Source: an uncultured Planctomycetaceae bacterium
GTDB lineage: Bacteria; Planctomycetota; Planctomycetia; Gemmatales; Gemmataceae
NCBI GenBank assembly: GCA_937888715.1
Contig: CALARU010000287.1
Coordinates: 1-64,000, forward strand
Direction: 5' to 3'
DNA: 64,000 bases
Position numbers and translations under genes: made by a program. Below the pieces are notes generated by a model that made no database searches, had not been told where the DNA came from, and saw only the letters and a list, made by a program, of their open reading frames with translations. The stretch's first letter is position 1. The number at the start of each line of letters is the position of its first letter. This document shows, piece after piece, positions 36,701-47,000 of the stretch.

Positions 36701-36885
36701 TAGGCAATACTTATGTGAATAGTCAAGCACTTGGCTCGACTGCCCAAGGAGTTGGGGTGGGCCTTCGGTGCGATGTTTCATTCATGAGTTTTGTAGAAAA
36801 AATGCTACTTCGTTTTGACGCTGCACAAGCCATCCATCAAGGTACTGGGACCCAATTTTGGTTTGGCGTAAACCAACCTTTTTAG
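33712..36885 (+). CDS. M1-type aminopeptidase fused to an Omp85-like beta-barrel
   Basis: This 1057-residue protein has an N-terminal hydrophobic signal (about 24-43, before LGKCELPD). Residues about 50-570 are an M1 (gluzincin) metallopeptidase: zinc motif HEVCH at 387-391 and Glu410, exactly HEXXH-X18-E, plus a Trp-rich flank (HQWW). The usual GxMEN exopeptidase loop reads GNECGSL. From about 669 onward the sequence becomes aromatic-rich with alternating strands, and the end (GQFFTMGGSEMFRAF, VGSAELRFPV, GVGVGLRCDV, final Phe) is typical of the BamA/Omp85 C-terminal barrel. A peptidase tethered to the outer membrane is the natural reading. The start is uncertain; no strong ribosome site. 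Confidence 0.85.
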   Translation: MGSVLVWPNVRKLKGSKVRVVIALRKLSCLIIGLCFLLAFPSLGKCELPDNLPTYQIQMNLDTTKHMVDVNQKATWTNRSDSPVSKIVFVTHSNYIVPDSDIALMAKTLELLRLNPGDSLGAKTPCLEIKTVSLIGKDGSTRKLKHQFSGPTKTTMEFELDQPLAKGEKVTFDLEFRMRLPEKQGRWGHWKNVTFLTNWLPIFAYHKPDWHTENPSDTEQGWKPTPFVPWHQPFYNEAGMYDVTATLDSDQQIASSGVIVGEEKLADGRKKVRLEAKGTRDFAFLCSTRFKILETEIKLPGRETPLKVKIQAFEEHAFYAKEFLRIVCECMVTYSLWFGPYPYPEFTIAESYFGWNGNECGSLVMIDDRIFSMPHFAKRYAEYLISHEVCHQWWYNLVGTDGYRETWMDEALATYFSHRFLNQTRGKNNELLEYPDSLKWLPNIKREDYRMNGFYGSVGRGDNTSILQPMDKFGHVVTLFSMCYDKGAKIVEMIESRIGEQAFLDVMRGVRKKYEYKVMHVSDFQKELEAQTGKSWEDFFEKWLKGAGLTDWNLESVKINDAPLARKILPLTLRSSANPKNQKTTVTVIIKQNAEYSEQTYLGFAMGKSDEYSIRIPILPAGGNYGIDDPPATVENLAPDTIRVTVDLPDVPTQIAIDPDSIIVDKNPSNNYWHHSPRFRLTPLYTFVDETSLTNSYDRWNFNFGPWLYMKSYDDVWYSRATMVGLRAGAYRSQEFSGGLYTAYRTDYRDFIAGIDGLFTHWPDSPFQFGFNAERRFYTFYEGNNEATRASVFGRYVFMEHPSLYLLPSKFIDVFGSFHDNFLPDPVQTAPGAQRFQHMTTAGLHYRINYLTPYWDPEGGYQFDAVYEAGQALLNEYATVQKVWAQASTVHYLPNPSGLLDYLPGEKPVLNKMANWVADTRLAVRAFGGTSVPSYGQFFTMGGSEMFRAFDLAQRQGNTAWVGSAELRFPVSRNTSVDAVDHLFSLKNTYLALFYDVGNTYVNSQALGSTAQGVGVGLRCDVSFMSFVEKMLLRFDAAQAIHQGTGTQFWFGVNQPF

Positions 36886-36976
36886 CAAAACTCCAGCCAT
36901 TCCCCCCATCTTGCGATCTTTTTACCCATCCTACTATTTCGAAAAAAAATTAATTTTAATTAAAGATCACCTGACC

Positions 36977-37005
36977 TTGATTCTTAAAAAAGGTATCGGT
37001 ATTGT
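36977..37005 (+). promoter_or_regulatory. Promoter upstream of the secretin gene
   Basis: TTGATT (36977-36982), a 17-base spacer and TATTGT (37000-37005). The transcript would begin near 37012 and carry a leader of about 95 bases. AGGA at 37096-37099 lies eight bases before the start at 37108. Confidence 0.5.
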
Positions 37006-37107
37006 CCCGCACACTAGTTAATATTTTTGCGCAGTGATTGGATCGTGAAGGCCAATCCTAGCAGAAATCAAACTGATTGACCTGAAATTTGAATTAGGAA
37101 CCGACTT

Positions 37108-40100
37108 ATGAGCAATAATGAATCAAACAGCATCAAGAACCTTGGTATTTCTAATTCAAAAGCTTCGTCTTACCCACCAAGTAATCTAGGTAAAATCATG
37201 ATTGAAACTTACATTGAGAAAACCACTACCAATCCATCATGGTTTAAAAAACTAGGTTTTGCATCATCGCTAAGCTTGGCACTAATAGGCGTCCCGACAA
37301 TTGCAGAAGCTGCGGTAGGCACCAGCATCCTTCCGGCAATTACTTGGTTTACTCCTGGAATCCCAAACAAAGCAAGTATCGCATTAAACCAAGCAATCGA
37401 AACATACCGCAGGGGCGACTACGAAGAAGCAGACAAATCCTTTAAAGAAGTTGAATCTCGTCAGAAAGATTTACTTCCCGCAGAAGCAGATGATTTCAAG
37501 AAACTGTATGAAGCGAATAAAAAAGCTTTAAAGGCCCGCATGGAATCAACCTCCACCCTAGATATTGCAGAAGATCTAGTGGGAAAGAAACAATTTTCTG
37601 CTGCGACTGATTTGACCAAAAAAATTGCTTTTGACGAACAATACCTTCGTGAATCAGATAAAATTCGATTCAAAAACCTACAAGAAAGCATCAAGAACAA
37701 AAATGTAGCAGGAATAAACGAAATTCAAATTGACCCAAATGAGCTTAAACTTTCAGAATCAAAACCAATACCATCAATCAAGGTATCAGAAACCAATTCA
37801 TCAACAATTACTGCAGATCAAGTTCGGGCCGTGATAGCACTGGGAGACCTTGAAAAAGCAGAGGGAATGATAAGTGAAGTAGCGACAAGCGGCATACCTG
37901 AAACAGACACCCAAGCTAAATTAAAAGCAGAACTTCAAAAAATAAAGCAAGACCCCAAAGCATTACTCGGCCTAGCTCGTAAAAAATTCACGAACAAAGA
38001 GTTTGACCACGCAGAATCTCTTGCAAAAGCAGCAGAAAAATCTGCTTACACTTGGACATTTGCACTATCAAGCGACTCTCCTTCAAAACTTTTAAAAGAA
38101 ATTCAAGGAGCCAAGCTTAAAGCCGATTCAACATTGTTAGATACAAAAACTTTAGTCAAAGAAAACTCCGTAAAACCAGAACTAACCATTACTCCCAAGG
38201 CTTTGCCTGCATTAAATGCAGAAGATTCAAATGCCACTTCGCAATCAGTAAAAACAGAGGTAAGCACAGGAAGCACCGCAGCGGCAAGAAACCTGCTTCG
38301 CGATGCTAGAAAAGCCTTAACAGAAGGAAACGCAGAAAAAGCAAAGAAGCTGAACGACCAAGCCAAAGCGATGAAACCAAGTTTAAATTGGTGGGAAGAC
38401 AACCCAGAAAGAATTCAAAGTGATATCCTTCGTTCGGAAGGAAAATCAATGACCGAACAAGCAAGCAAGGATGCACCTAAGGAAAACGAAGATCCAAGGC
38501 AACTATTGCGCAGGGGTCGCAAGATGTTGACGGAAAACAAGACGGATGAAGCAACACGATTGATGCTTCGCGCTAAGGCTGCTCCCGGAGCCAAGTGGGG
38601 CCTATTCGAAGATTCACCTGATAAACTTCGCGCAGAAATCGAAAAATTACAAGCAAAGAAAGACAAGGAAGAGTCTGTAAAAGTATTAGCAGAAGCAAGA
38701 AAACTATTTGAACAAGAAGATTTTGAATCTGCAACCAAAGCAGCATATAAGGCACAACAGTTACACGGCCCCTACAATGTTTGGGAAATTTCAGATCGCC
38801 CACAACGACTGATAGCGGAAATCGAAACATCCAAACTCAAAGCAAAGAAGAATGGCGCTACTGCAAAGAAAAACACGCCTAAAGACGAAACAAACTCAAA
38901 TGACCCAGCAATGATAGCCAAAGCTCAAGCATGCTTAAAAGAAGCAAGAATTGAACTTGAAGCTGGTAACCCGGAGAAAGCTGCAGGTCTGGCTTTCATG
39001 GTCAAAGGCATGAAAGTAAAACCTGAAAGCCTGGGTGGCGATACACCTGATTCGCTATTGAAAGACATTGAAAAAAATCGATCTAAAACAGTAGCAAACA
39101 AAAATATGCCCGCTGAAACCAAAACAACAGCACCTGAAATCACAACCGCGCCAGTAATTACCCCTGCAGTAGTTACTGCCCCAGTGGTTATTCCTTCACT
39201 TCCAACCCCAGAAAATGACAAGGCAAAAACGGTGGCATTGTTGATGGAAGCCCGCCAACTACAATTAGCTGGTAACTTGGTAGGTGCCCGCATCAAAGGA
39301 ATTGAAGCCCAGAAGCAAGGGATAATTTTTCAACCCAATGAAGACAGCCCTGAACAACTTTTATTGCAATTAAGTTCAAGTGCAAGAAACCAGATTGATG
39401 ATCTTATCACCCAAGCAACCCGCAGCATGAACAGTAGTGATAGTAACGATAAAAAGGAAGAAACTGCAAATAAAGCGCTTGAAAATGCAATTAGTCTTTC
39501 AAAATCTTTTGGCCAGGATACTGCAAATATTGAAGCAAAAAAATTGCAATTAGGATTGGTTAAATCCAAGGTTCCAGGCAGTGCAACGATTGCAAGCGAA
39601 TCGATGGCAAAATCAAACCAAGGCAAGATGATGCTTGAAAAATCTCGCTTAGAGCTTCGCAGCGGTCAATTGGTCGCAGCAAGAAAACTTGCAGTTGAAG
39701 CATACCAAGGAACTTATGGAGTCAAGGAAGAAGCCGCATCTGTACTTCGCAGCATTGATATTGAAGATGTGAATCAAAAAATGCTTGAAACTAGGCGCAC
39801 CTTTGATGCAGCTTTGTCCGCATATAACCGTAAAGATTACGAACAATCAAAGACAATGATTTCAACATTGACTGAGAAAAACCTTGATAAGGAACGCCAG
39901 CAGAAATTGAAAGAAATATTGATGACTGCAGAAATGCAACCCAAGGAAAAGAGTGCTATTTCTCTGGTTAAGGGCACATCTGAAATTCGCACAAAACCAT
40001 CTGCTCCAGACAACAATTCAAACACCCCAGTCAAGCAAAATGAAGATGGGGAAATTGATCTTCTTGAAGCAACCAATCAGCTTCGTGAAGTTAAGTTTGG

Positions 40101-42441
40101 CCAAATGAGGCAACAAAGTTTGGATCTACAGCGCGAAGCTATGGAAAAATTCCAAGCTGGGCAAACCGATATCAGTATTGAAATGCTTACAGAATACTTG
40201 AACGAACTCAACAGCAACGATCTTGAACCAGGCAAAATGGCATTTCTAAGAAGACCAGTCGAATCAAGACTCCAACATTTCAAGCTTATGAAAGCTCAAA
40301 AAGAAATGCTTGCCAAGGATGGTGGGCAAAAAGATAAGATCAATGCAATCGGGCAGAAACAACTTGCTGATGATAACAAGCATAAAAAAGTTGCAGACCT
40401 GATGAAGCAATTCAATCTGAACTTCAAAGAAGGCAAATACCTCGAAGCTGAAAGCTATGCCATGAGGGCACATGAATTAGATCCAGATAATGCCATGGCT
40501 GCTGCAGGCATGAGCATGGCCAAGACTCAAAGAAGCATCAATGTTGCAAAGAAGCTTAAATCTGACAAGGAAACATTCTTCCTGGATGGGCTTAACGCTA
40601 CTGACAAAGTGGGCCCAGCCTTGGAAATGGATAAGCCACTTGATACTAATCCAGAAATGGCTGATCGCCGTAATAAACGCAAAAACCTTACTTCCATCAC
40701 CAGCACCACAAGGAAGAGTGAAAAAGAAAAGGAAATTGAAAGCAAACTTAGCATGCCAGTTAATCTCAATTTCAGCAACATCCTACTGAAGGATGCAATT
40801 GAAGATCTTCGAAGCTTTTACGGCATCAACATTGTTCCTGATATGCCCGCTTTGGAACAAGAAGGTATTAGCCTCGACAGGCCTGTAAGCCTAAAACTAG
40901 AACAAGTATCACTTAAGAGTGCTTTGAATCTTCTGCTGCATAGCGTCCATCTGACCTATGTAATTAAAGATGAAGTTCTTCAGATAACTACAGAATCCCA
41001 CGCAAGGGGTAAGCTTCAGACAGTAACCTATCAAGTTGCAGACTTGGTGATCCCTGTTGAAAACTATGTCAATCCCTTGCTTACAAACTCTCTTTCGCCG
41101 ATCCTTGGGATCTCTGCCAATCAACAACCTTCCAATAGCAGTGCTACCACACCATTGATGAACACAAATAGCATGACAGGGGGCACACCAACAGGCACGC
41201 CATCTGGAACATCTACCAATGGTAATGTTTCAACAACCAAGAAAAGCAATCAGACTATGGAGGAAATGCTGATTAAGCTATTAACCAGCACAATTTCTCC
41301 CCAAGCATGGAACAATATGGGTGGCCCTGGAACGATTGAGTATTTCCCACTGACCATGTCTTTGGTTATCAATCAATCGCCCGATATTCAAGAACAAGTT
41401 GCAGATCTTCTTACCGCACTACGAAGATTGCAAGATCAGGAAGTTGCAGTTGAAATACGCTTCATCAGTATCGCTGAAGATTTTTACGAACGCATTGGTG
41501 TAGATTTTAATCTTAACATCAAGACGGACAAAAACACGCAACGATTTGAACCCCAGATTCAATCTGGGCAGTATAAACCCGCAGGCTATATTAATGATCC
41601 AAACTTTGATCGCATGATTGCTGGCATCACGCCCTCTGGTAATTTTACCAGCGACCTTGATATCCCAATCAAACAATCATCTTACCCACTTGCAATGCCC
41701 TCTTTTGGTGGTTACTCAGGTTTGCCTGGGGCTGGCGGCCTTGCAATGGGTTTAGCGTTTCTTAGTGATATCCAAGTCTTCCTTTTCATGGAAGCAGTTC
41801 AAGGTGATCGAAGAACCAATGTTATGCAGGCACCTAAGTTAACTATGTTTAACGGTCAAAACGCCAACATTATTGTTGCAGAAAACCAGTTCTTTGTGAC
41901 AGGTGTGAATGTGTCGACCCTTATCAACGGCAATATCACCTTTGCTCCACAAGTTCAGGCTTTCCCTTTTGGTGTTTACATGAATGTACAGCCCCTTATT
42001 TCTGCAGATCGCAGAACGGTAAGACTTAACATTCCTGTTACCTTGACAAACTTGGTACCTGGGCCAGTATCACTGTTTCCTGTTGTGGTACCGATTTTCC
42101 CAAGTAGCAGCGCACTCTCTACCAACCCCGGTGATCCAATCACCTTCACCCAATACATCCAACAACCTGTTATTAATACGATTGCAGTACAAACAACAGT
42201 GTCTGTTCCGGATGGTGGAACGGTGCTGATGGGCGGTATTAAGCGCTTATCGGAATCTAGAAATGAATATGGCCCGCCAGTTTTAAGCAAGATCCCTTAC
42301 CTTAATAGGCTTTTCAGGAACAATTCTTACGGAAGAGAAGCTGAAAGCTTGCTGATCATGGTAACTCCTAGAATTATCATTCAAGAAGAAGAAGAGTTCT
42401 ACCAGACTGGCTACAAGGCTCCACCAAATGTGAATCCTTAA
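37108..42441 (+). CDS. Repeat-rich secretin (type II/III secretion-like outer-membrane pore)
   Basis: This 1777-residue protein has an extended N-terminus, with about 48 polar residues before a hydrophobic signal segment (about 50-68). Next is a TPR-like helical region, then seven degenerate repeats of 52-58 residues (nucleotides 37951-39780), then coiled-coil-like helices. A secretin N-domain-like unit lies at about 1215-1300 (VNLNFSNILLKDAIEDLRSFYGINIVPD), and the GspD-type secretin core at about 1420-1760 contains VPDGGTVLMGG and KIPYLNRLFRN. The C-terminus carries LLIMVTPRIII. The pore would exit the outer membrane; no pilus or GspE/F genes lie nearby. It has its own promoter and terminator. 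Confidence 0.88.
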   Translation: MSNNESNSIKNLGISNSKASSYPPSNLGKIMIETYIEKTTTNPSWFKKLGFASSLSLALIGVPTIAEAAVGTSILPAITWFTPGIPNKASIALNQAIETYRRGDYEEADKSFKEVESRQKDLLPAEADDFKKLYEANKKALKARMESTSTLDIAEDLVGKKQFSAATDLTKKIAFDEQYLRESDKIRFKNLQESIKNKNVAGINEIQIDPNELKLSESKPIPSIKVSETNSSTITADQVRAVIALGDLEKAEGMISEVATSGIPETDTQAKLKAELQKIKQDPKALLGLARKKFTNKEFDHAESLAKAAEKSAYTWTFALSSDSPSKLLKEIQGAKLKADSTLLDTKTLVKENSVKPELTITPKALPALNAEDSNATSQSVKTEVSTGSTAAARNLLRDARKALTEGNAEKAKKLNDQAKAMKPSLNWWEDNPERIQSDILRSEGKSMTEQASKDAPKENEDPRQLLRRGRKMLTENKTDEATRLMLRAKAAPGAKWGLFEDSPDKLRAEIEKLQAKKDKEESVKVLAEARKLFEQEDFESATKAAYKAQQLHGPYNVWEISDRPQRLIAEIETSKLKAKKNGATAKKNTPKDETNSNDPAMIAKAQACLKEARIELEAGNPEKAAGLAFMVKGMKVKPESLGGDTPDSLLKDIEKNRSKTVANKNMPAETKTTAPEITTAPVITPAVVTAPVVIPSLPTPENDKAKTVALLMEARQLQLAGNLVGARIKGIEAQKQGIIFQPNEDSPEQLLLQLSSSARNQIDDLITQATRSMNSSDSNDKKEETANKALENAISLSKSFGQDTANIEAKKLQLGLVKSKVPGSATIASESMAKSNQGKMMLEKSRLELRSGQLVAARKLAVEAYQGTYGVKEEAASVLRSIDIEDVNQKMLETRRTFDAALSAYNRKDYEQSKTMISTLTEKNLDKERQQKLKEILMTAEMQPKEKSAISLVKGTSEIRTKPSAPDNNSNTPVKQNEDGEIDLLEATNQLREVKFGQMRQQSLDLQREAMEKFQAGQTDISIEMLTEYLNELNSNDLEPGKMAFLRRPVESRLQHFKLMKAQKEMLAKDGGQKDKINAIGQKQLADDNKHKKVADLMKQFNLNFKEGKYLEAESYAMRAHELDPDNAMAAAGMSMAKTQRSINVAKKLKSDKETFFLDGLNATDKVGPALEMDKPLDTNPEMADRRNKRKNLTSITSTTRKSEKEKEIESKLSMPVNLNFSNILLKDAIEDLRSFYGINIVPDMPALEQEGISLDRPVSLKLEQVSLKSALNLLLHSVHLTYVIKDEVLQITTESHARGKLQTVTYQVADLVIPVENYVNPLLTNSLSPILGISANQQPSNSSATTPLMNTNSMTGGTPTGTPSGTSTNGNVSTTKKSNQTMEEMLIKLLTSTISPQAWNNMGGPGTIEYFPLTMSLVINQSPDIQEQVADLLTALRRLQDQEVAVEIRFISIAEDFYERIGVDFNLNIKTDKNTQRFEPQIQSGQYKPAGYINDPNFDRMIAGITPSGNFTSDLDIPIKQSSYPLAMPSFGGYSGLPGAGGLAMGLAFLSDIQVFLFMEAVQGDRRTNVMQAPKLTMFNGQNANIIVAENQFFVTGVNVSTLINGNITFAPQVQAFPFGVYMNVQPLISADRRTVRLNIPVTLTNLVPGPVSLFPVVVPIFPSSSALSTNPGDPITFTQYIQQPVINTIAVQTTVSVPDGGTVLMGGIKRLSESRNEYGPPVLSKIPYLNRLFRNNSYGREAESLLIMVTPRIIIQEEEEFYQTGYKAPPNVNP
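37951..39780 (+). repeat. Seven degenerate protein repeats inside the secretin gene
   Basis: Units start near 37951, 38281, 38491, 38671, 38902, 39225 and 39622. Each follows the pattern hydrophobic-x-x-A-R-K/R, 15-20 residues with A-A-x-x-A-x-x-A helices, then D-x-P-x-x-L-L/I-x-x-I. The DSPxxL-like end is best seen in units 1, 3 and 6. They differ too much at DNA level to be recent copies. Confidence 0.7.
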
Positions 42442-42459
42442 TCATAGAATTCAAACTAC

Positions 42460-42494
42460 AAGGCGGGGTGCTTAATAGCACTCCGCCTTTTTCA
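42460..42494 (+). terminator. Rho-independent terminator after the secretin gene
   Basis: Stem AAGGCGGGGTGCT/AGCACTCCGCCTT with one G-T pair, loop TAAT, then a T-run. Confidence 0.88.
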
Positions 42495-42520
42495 TTTAAC
42501 ACCAACTGATCAACCAAAGT

Positions 42521-43846
42521 TCAATCAATTTTTTTCACAATAGTTAAGACCTTATTATTGTTCTTGTATAGCACAACAAAAAGACAAACTATCATCAACA
42601 TAAAAGCCCAAACATAACATCCATACACTTGGGCTTCCTTGGCGAAATCATCTTCGAGAAGACCTGTGCTTGTAAGGGTCATCAACAAAGTTGCAACAAC
42701 AATTGTAAAAGCAGGAAGAAAATAATTGGTTTTAGCTTTCAGGCATGTTGCAAGAAAATAGCACAGAACAGCAAAAGGTAAAATCAAAGTGACACAATGA
42801 TGCTTCCATGTTCGTTCACTAAACAAAAGCATTCCAAGTACAATGATTGCAAATTCTGCAGCCAAGGCCCAACCTCCACGGTTTTTCTCGGGCGTTCTAC
42901 AACAAAGAATCACGCCTAAAGCAAAAAGCCCAAGGGAGACCTTTAGAACTAATCGAATAATCGGAACAGGAAGATCGAGAACATTATGATATTCCAATGG
43001 GGTATAAACCCCTACCACATAATCAGAAAAGGAAGGACTGTGAGTAAAAATTCTATACATAAGACCAGGCAAAGACTGGTTATTGTGTTCACTCCAAACT
43101 TTACCTTCAACAACAAATGGATAGACCATCTCGGTATACCAAGAATAAAGCTGCTTCTGATTCTCTTCAAACCCCAGAACTAAACTTGGAAATACTCCAG
43201 GCCAAAGGAACAACATGAGTCCTAAGGTGATTCCAAAAAGCATGTTCCATGATCGCTTCCAAAAGAAATAGGGGATGAACAGCGCAGGTGTCACTTTGCA
43301 AGCTATCGCCAATCCGATACAAATGCCCCCAGCAACATCCCAGCGAAGAGTGTAAAGATGTAAACCAGCTATCACCGCAAACAGAATAAAGATATTCACA
43401 TTTCCATGCTGTAAATCACCGGTGATCGGTCGCAATGCCAGCATTACTGTCAACGCCTGCGCCCATAAGGGGAATGCCATTCCATTCTTCTCAATAAAAT
43501 TAAATATCCAATGAAAACAAAAAATGAGCATTGCTACCTTCATGTAATACCAAAGCAATGCCATCACCATTGGTGGCATCTTAGCTAGGGGATAAAGCAG
43601 AATTGCCATGATTGGGGGATTTGGATACTGATACTTTTGGGAAAGATCTTCCCCAGTATCTAGGCCAAGGATCTGGGGTTGCCAGCGCTGGATCGCTGAT
43701 CTTTTTTCTGACACTTTCATGGCATATTTGATGCTTTGGCCTACAAAAAACAGAGTAAGAAATATTAAAAACCAAGCCTTGGCACTTAAACCAAACCATA
43801 ACTTGGGTTCTAATACTGGCGGAATTTCCTTTGCTTCCATGCCCAA
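42521..43846 (-). CDS. GT87 (DUF2029) family membrane glycosyltransferase
   Basis: This 441-residue integral membrane protein has about ten to eleven membrane segments. Typical GT87 features are the YPNPPIMAILLYPLAKMPP segment after the first large loop, GDLQHGNVNIFILF, and GLAIACKVTPALFIPYFFWKR. Related enzymes transfer mannose or other hexoses from polyprenyl-phosphate donors on the outer face of the inner membrane. The acidic residue of the first periplasmic loop (GLDTGEDL) may be catalytic. The gene stands alone, between two plus-strand genes, and its 3' end is 27 bases from the secretin terminator. Confidence 0.85.
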   Translation of the reverse strand: MGMEAKEIPPVLEPKLWFGLSAKAWFLIFLTLFFVGQSIKYAMKVSEKRSAIQRWQPQILGLDTGEDLSQKYQYPNPPIMAILLYPLAKMPPMVMALLWYYMKVAMLIFCFHWIFNFIEKNGMAFPLWAQALTVMLALRPITGDLQHGNVNIFILFAVIAGLHLYTLRWDVAGGICIGLAIACKVTPALFIPYFFWKRSWNMLFGITLGLMLFLWPGVFPSLVLGFEENQKQLYSWYTEMVYPFVVEGKVWSEHNNQSLPGLMYRIFTHSPSFSDYVVGVYTPLEYHNVLDLPVPIIRLVLKVSLGLFALGVILCCRTPEKNRGGWALAAEFAIIVLGMLLFSERTWKHHCVTLILPFAVLCYFLATCLKAKTNYFLPAFTIVVATLLMTLTSTGLLEDDFAKEAQVYGCYVWAFMLMIVCLFVVLYKNNNKVLTIVKKID

Positions 43847-44034
43847 ATGACTCTCCTTGTTAACGATAAAACTGGTAAGATAGGTTAAGGTAACGTCAAA
43901 GAAGAGGTTTGGGCAATATCAACCCTTGGAAATAATTTCACCAAGCTTCACATGAGCAAGACTCTCGAAACGATTTTTGCTACATTTACCAAACTTGAAC
44001 CTTCGAAATTTAACCCCCGATTGTAGGATAAACC

Positions 44035-47000
44035 ATGATTTCTAGTCTAATTTTGATTTTTTCCCTCTCGCATCTTACAGTCCATCAAGAATCTAAGGCG
44101 CCTTATTCGCCTACCATTTCGAAGGAATCGGATGAGGCGCAAAAAGCCTTGGGTGGATTTAAAGTCCCTAAAGGGTTCAATCTTGGCCTATTTGCTGCAG
44201 AACCTCATCTAGCTAATCCTGTTGCATTTACCATCGATCATAAAAATCGATTTTTCGTTGTTGAAACTTTTCGCTTGCATACCGGAGCATTAGACATTCG
44301 TAGCTATATGAAATGGCTGGATGATGACCTTGGATTAAAATCTGTCGAAGATCGTACTAAACTCCTTCAGAAGATCGCTGCTGAAAAACCGCACGACTTT
44401 CAAAAAGATCACGATCGCATTAAAATCATCATCGACCGCGATGGCGATGGTAAAGCTGATTTTTCAGAAGTTTATGCGGATGGTTTCAATAGCATCCCGG
44501 CAGGAATCGCTGCAGGCATTCTGGTTAGTGGCAATAAAACATGGTTCACTTGCATCCCAGACCTTTGGTTACTTCAAGATACACAAAACAAAGGTAAAGC
44601 CGACTCGAGAACCTCTTTGCACAACGGATTCGGCGTTCATATTGCTTTCATTGGCCACGATTTGCATGGCTTAACAATGGGTATGGATGGAAAAATTTAC
44701 TTCAGCATTGGCGATCGAGGCACCAACATCTCTAATCCTAAAAACAAAATAAACCTGCCCAACATGGGTGCTGTTTTTCGTTGTGACCAAGATGGATCAA
44801 ACCTCGAAGTGTTCTACAAAGGGCTCAGAAATCCGCAGGAACTTGCCTTTGACGCTTATGGCAACTTATTCACGGTCGACAACAATTCAGATGGTGGCGA
44901 TCAGGCTCGAGCTACTTATTTAGTTGAAGGCGGAGACAGCGGCTGGAGATTTGGTTACCAATTCATTGAAAAACCAAATGCCCGAGGCCCATGGAACTCT
45001 GAAGGCCTTTGGAAGCCTCGCTTTCAAGGTCAACCAAACTACATCATTCCTCCCATGATCAACATGAGTTCAGGTCCCTCAGGGCTAGTTTACTACCCTG
45101 GCACTGGGTTCTCAAAAGAATACGACAACCACTTTTTCCTTTGCGACTTCAGAGGCGCGCCTGCCAACAGTGGCATCTGGTCCTTTTCCTTTAAAAAGGA
45201 CGGTGCGGGATTTTCCATGCAAAATCCTAAACAATTCCTCTGGTCGATCCTAGCAACTGATGTTGATTTTGGCCCCGATGGCAGCATGTATGTATCAGAC
45301 TGGGTCAATGGCTGGAACAAACCAGGCAAAGGCAGAATCTACAAACTTTCAGATGAAAAAGAATCTTCAAGCACTATTACAAAAGAAGTCAAAACATTAT
45401 TGGGAGAGGGTTTTGAAAACCGTTCTGATAACGAACTGGTAAAGTTACTTGAACATGCAGACCTTCGGGTTCGCAGGGAATCACAATTTGCACTTGCTGC
45501 AAAAGGCTCAAGCTCCATAACTAAATTTGCTTCGGTCGCCAAAAGCGAAAGCTCACTATTTTCCAGAATGCATGCCATCTGGGGCCTTGGCCAAATTGGC
45601 AGGAAAGACGGGGCTGCCGTGATCTTGGTGCTATTGCCTTTACTTGAAGATAAAGATCCTGAAATTCGAGCTCAATCCGCAAAAGTGCTAGGCGAACTTC
45701 GTGCAAAAGAAGCCCGCAAGCCTCTGCTTGCAATGCTCAATGATTCGGAACCACGAGTACAATTTTTTGCATCCCAAGCGTTGGTAAAACTGCCTTCAAT
45801 TGAAAATCTACCAGGGCTAATTGATCTGCTTGATAAAAACCAGAACAAAGATGTTTACATTCGCCATGGTTGCGTAGTTGCACTTGCAGCGATCAACGAC
45901 GCCAAGGCCTTAGCAGGATATTCAAAAAACAGTTCTCTGGGAATTCGGATGGGGGCAACTCTTGCATTAAGGCAGCTTGAAAGTGAAGAAATAAGTAACT
46001 TTCTAACTGATACAAATCAAGAAATAGCAGACGAAGCAGCCCGAGCAATCTACGACATCCCGATTGCAAAATCCTTAACTAATTTAGCGCAAACAATCAC
46101 TGTTGGTAATACAAAAACAACACATAACCTGCGAAGAGTTCTGGCTGCAAATCGAAGAATTGGAACAAATCAAAACGCATTAGAAATCGCAAAGCTAGCC
46201 GCTAGCCCGCAAACCCCTGTTGAAATACGACTGGAAGCCTTAGAGTATCTTGAGAAATGGGGTGATGAGGCTAAAAGAGATTTCGTTACGGGTTTAGCTA
46301 GGCCGACACAGGCTGCAAATAAAACCGATGCGATCAATGCATTAAAATCTAACCTTCCCGCGCTTCTTGGTGCAGAAACAAAGATAAGCAAAGAAACTAT
46401 CCGAGTGGCAGCATCTCTTAAAATAAATGAGATTATTCCAGAATTGATCGCATCCCTGAAAAACAATTCTCTTGATGGAAAATTTAGAGCGGATTCACTT
46501 AAGGCTCTTACTTCCTTGAAGGCCCCGGAAATAAAATCTCTTGCTGAAACGGCTTTGCTCGATTCTTCAGATCTAGTACGGGCTGAAGCCATTCGTGTTT
46601 ATTCCAAGCTTGAACCAACCTACGCTGAAAATACTGCAGATACGATCCTTAAAAAGGGGTCATTAAAAGAACAACAAGCTCTTATTGGGATTCTTGGAGA
46701 ATCCAAAAGCCCCTTATCAAAGAGCAAACTGAAAAGTTTGGTGAAAGAAGCAATATCAGGAAAAACCCCTCCTGGCATTATGCTTGAAATTGGTGAGGCG
46801 GGTTTAAAAGCAGGGGTTGAAGATTCCAAATCCTTAATTCAAGAAGATATAACTAAGCCAAATCCAATGGCTTTTGCACTTGAAGGGGGAGACAAAGACG
46901 CAGGGAAAACTGTTTTCTTCCAAAAAATTGCTGTCGCATGCCTTCGATGCCATAAACTTGAAGGGCAGGGGGGAGATGTTGGCCCAGAACTGAACGGAAT

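Noticed and set aside
37461-40781. Antisense frames opposite the secretin gene
   Set aside because: They arise from the Lys/Ala-rich codons of the secretin frame and have no independent support.
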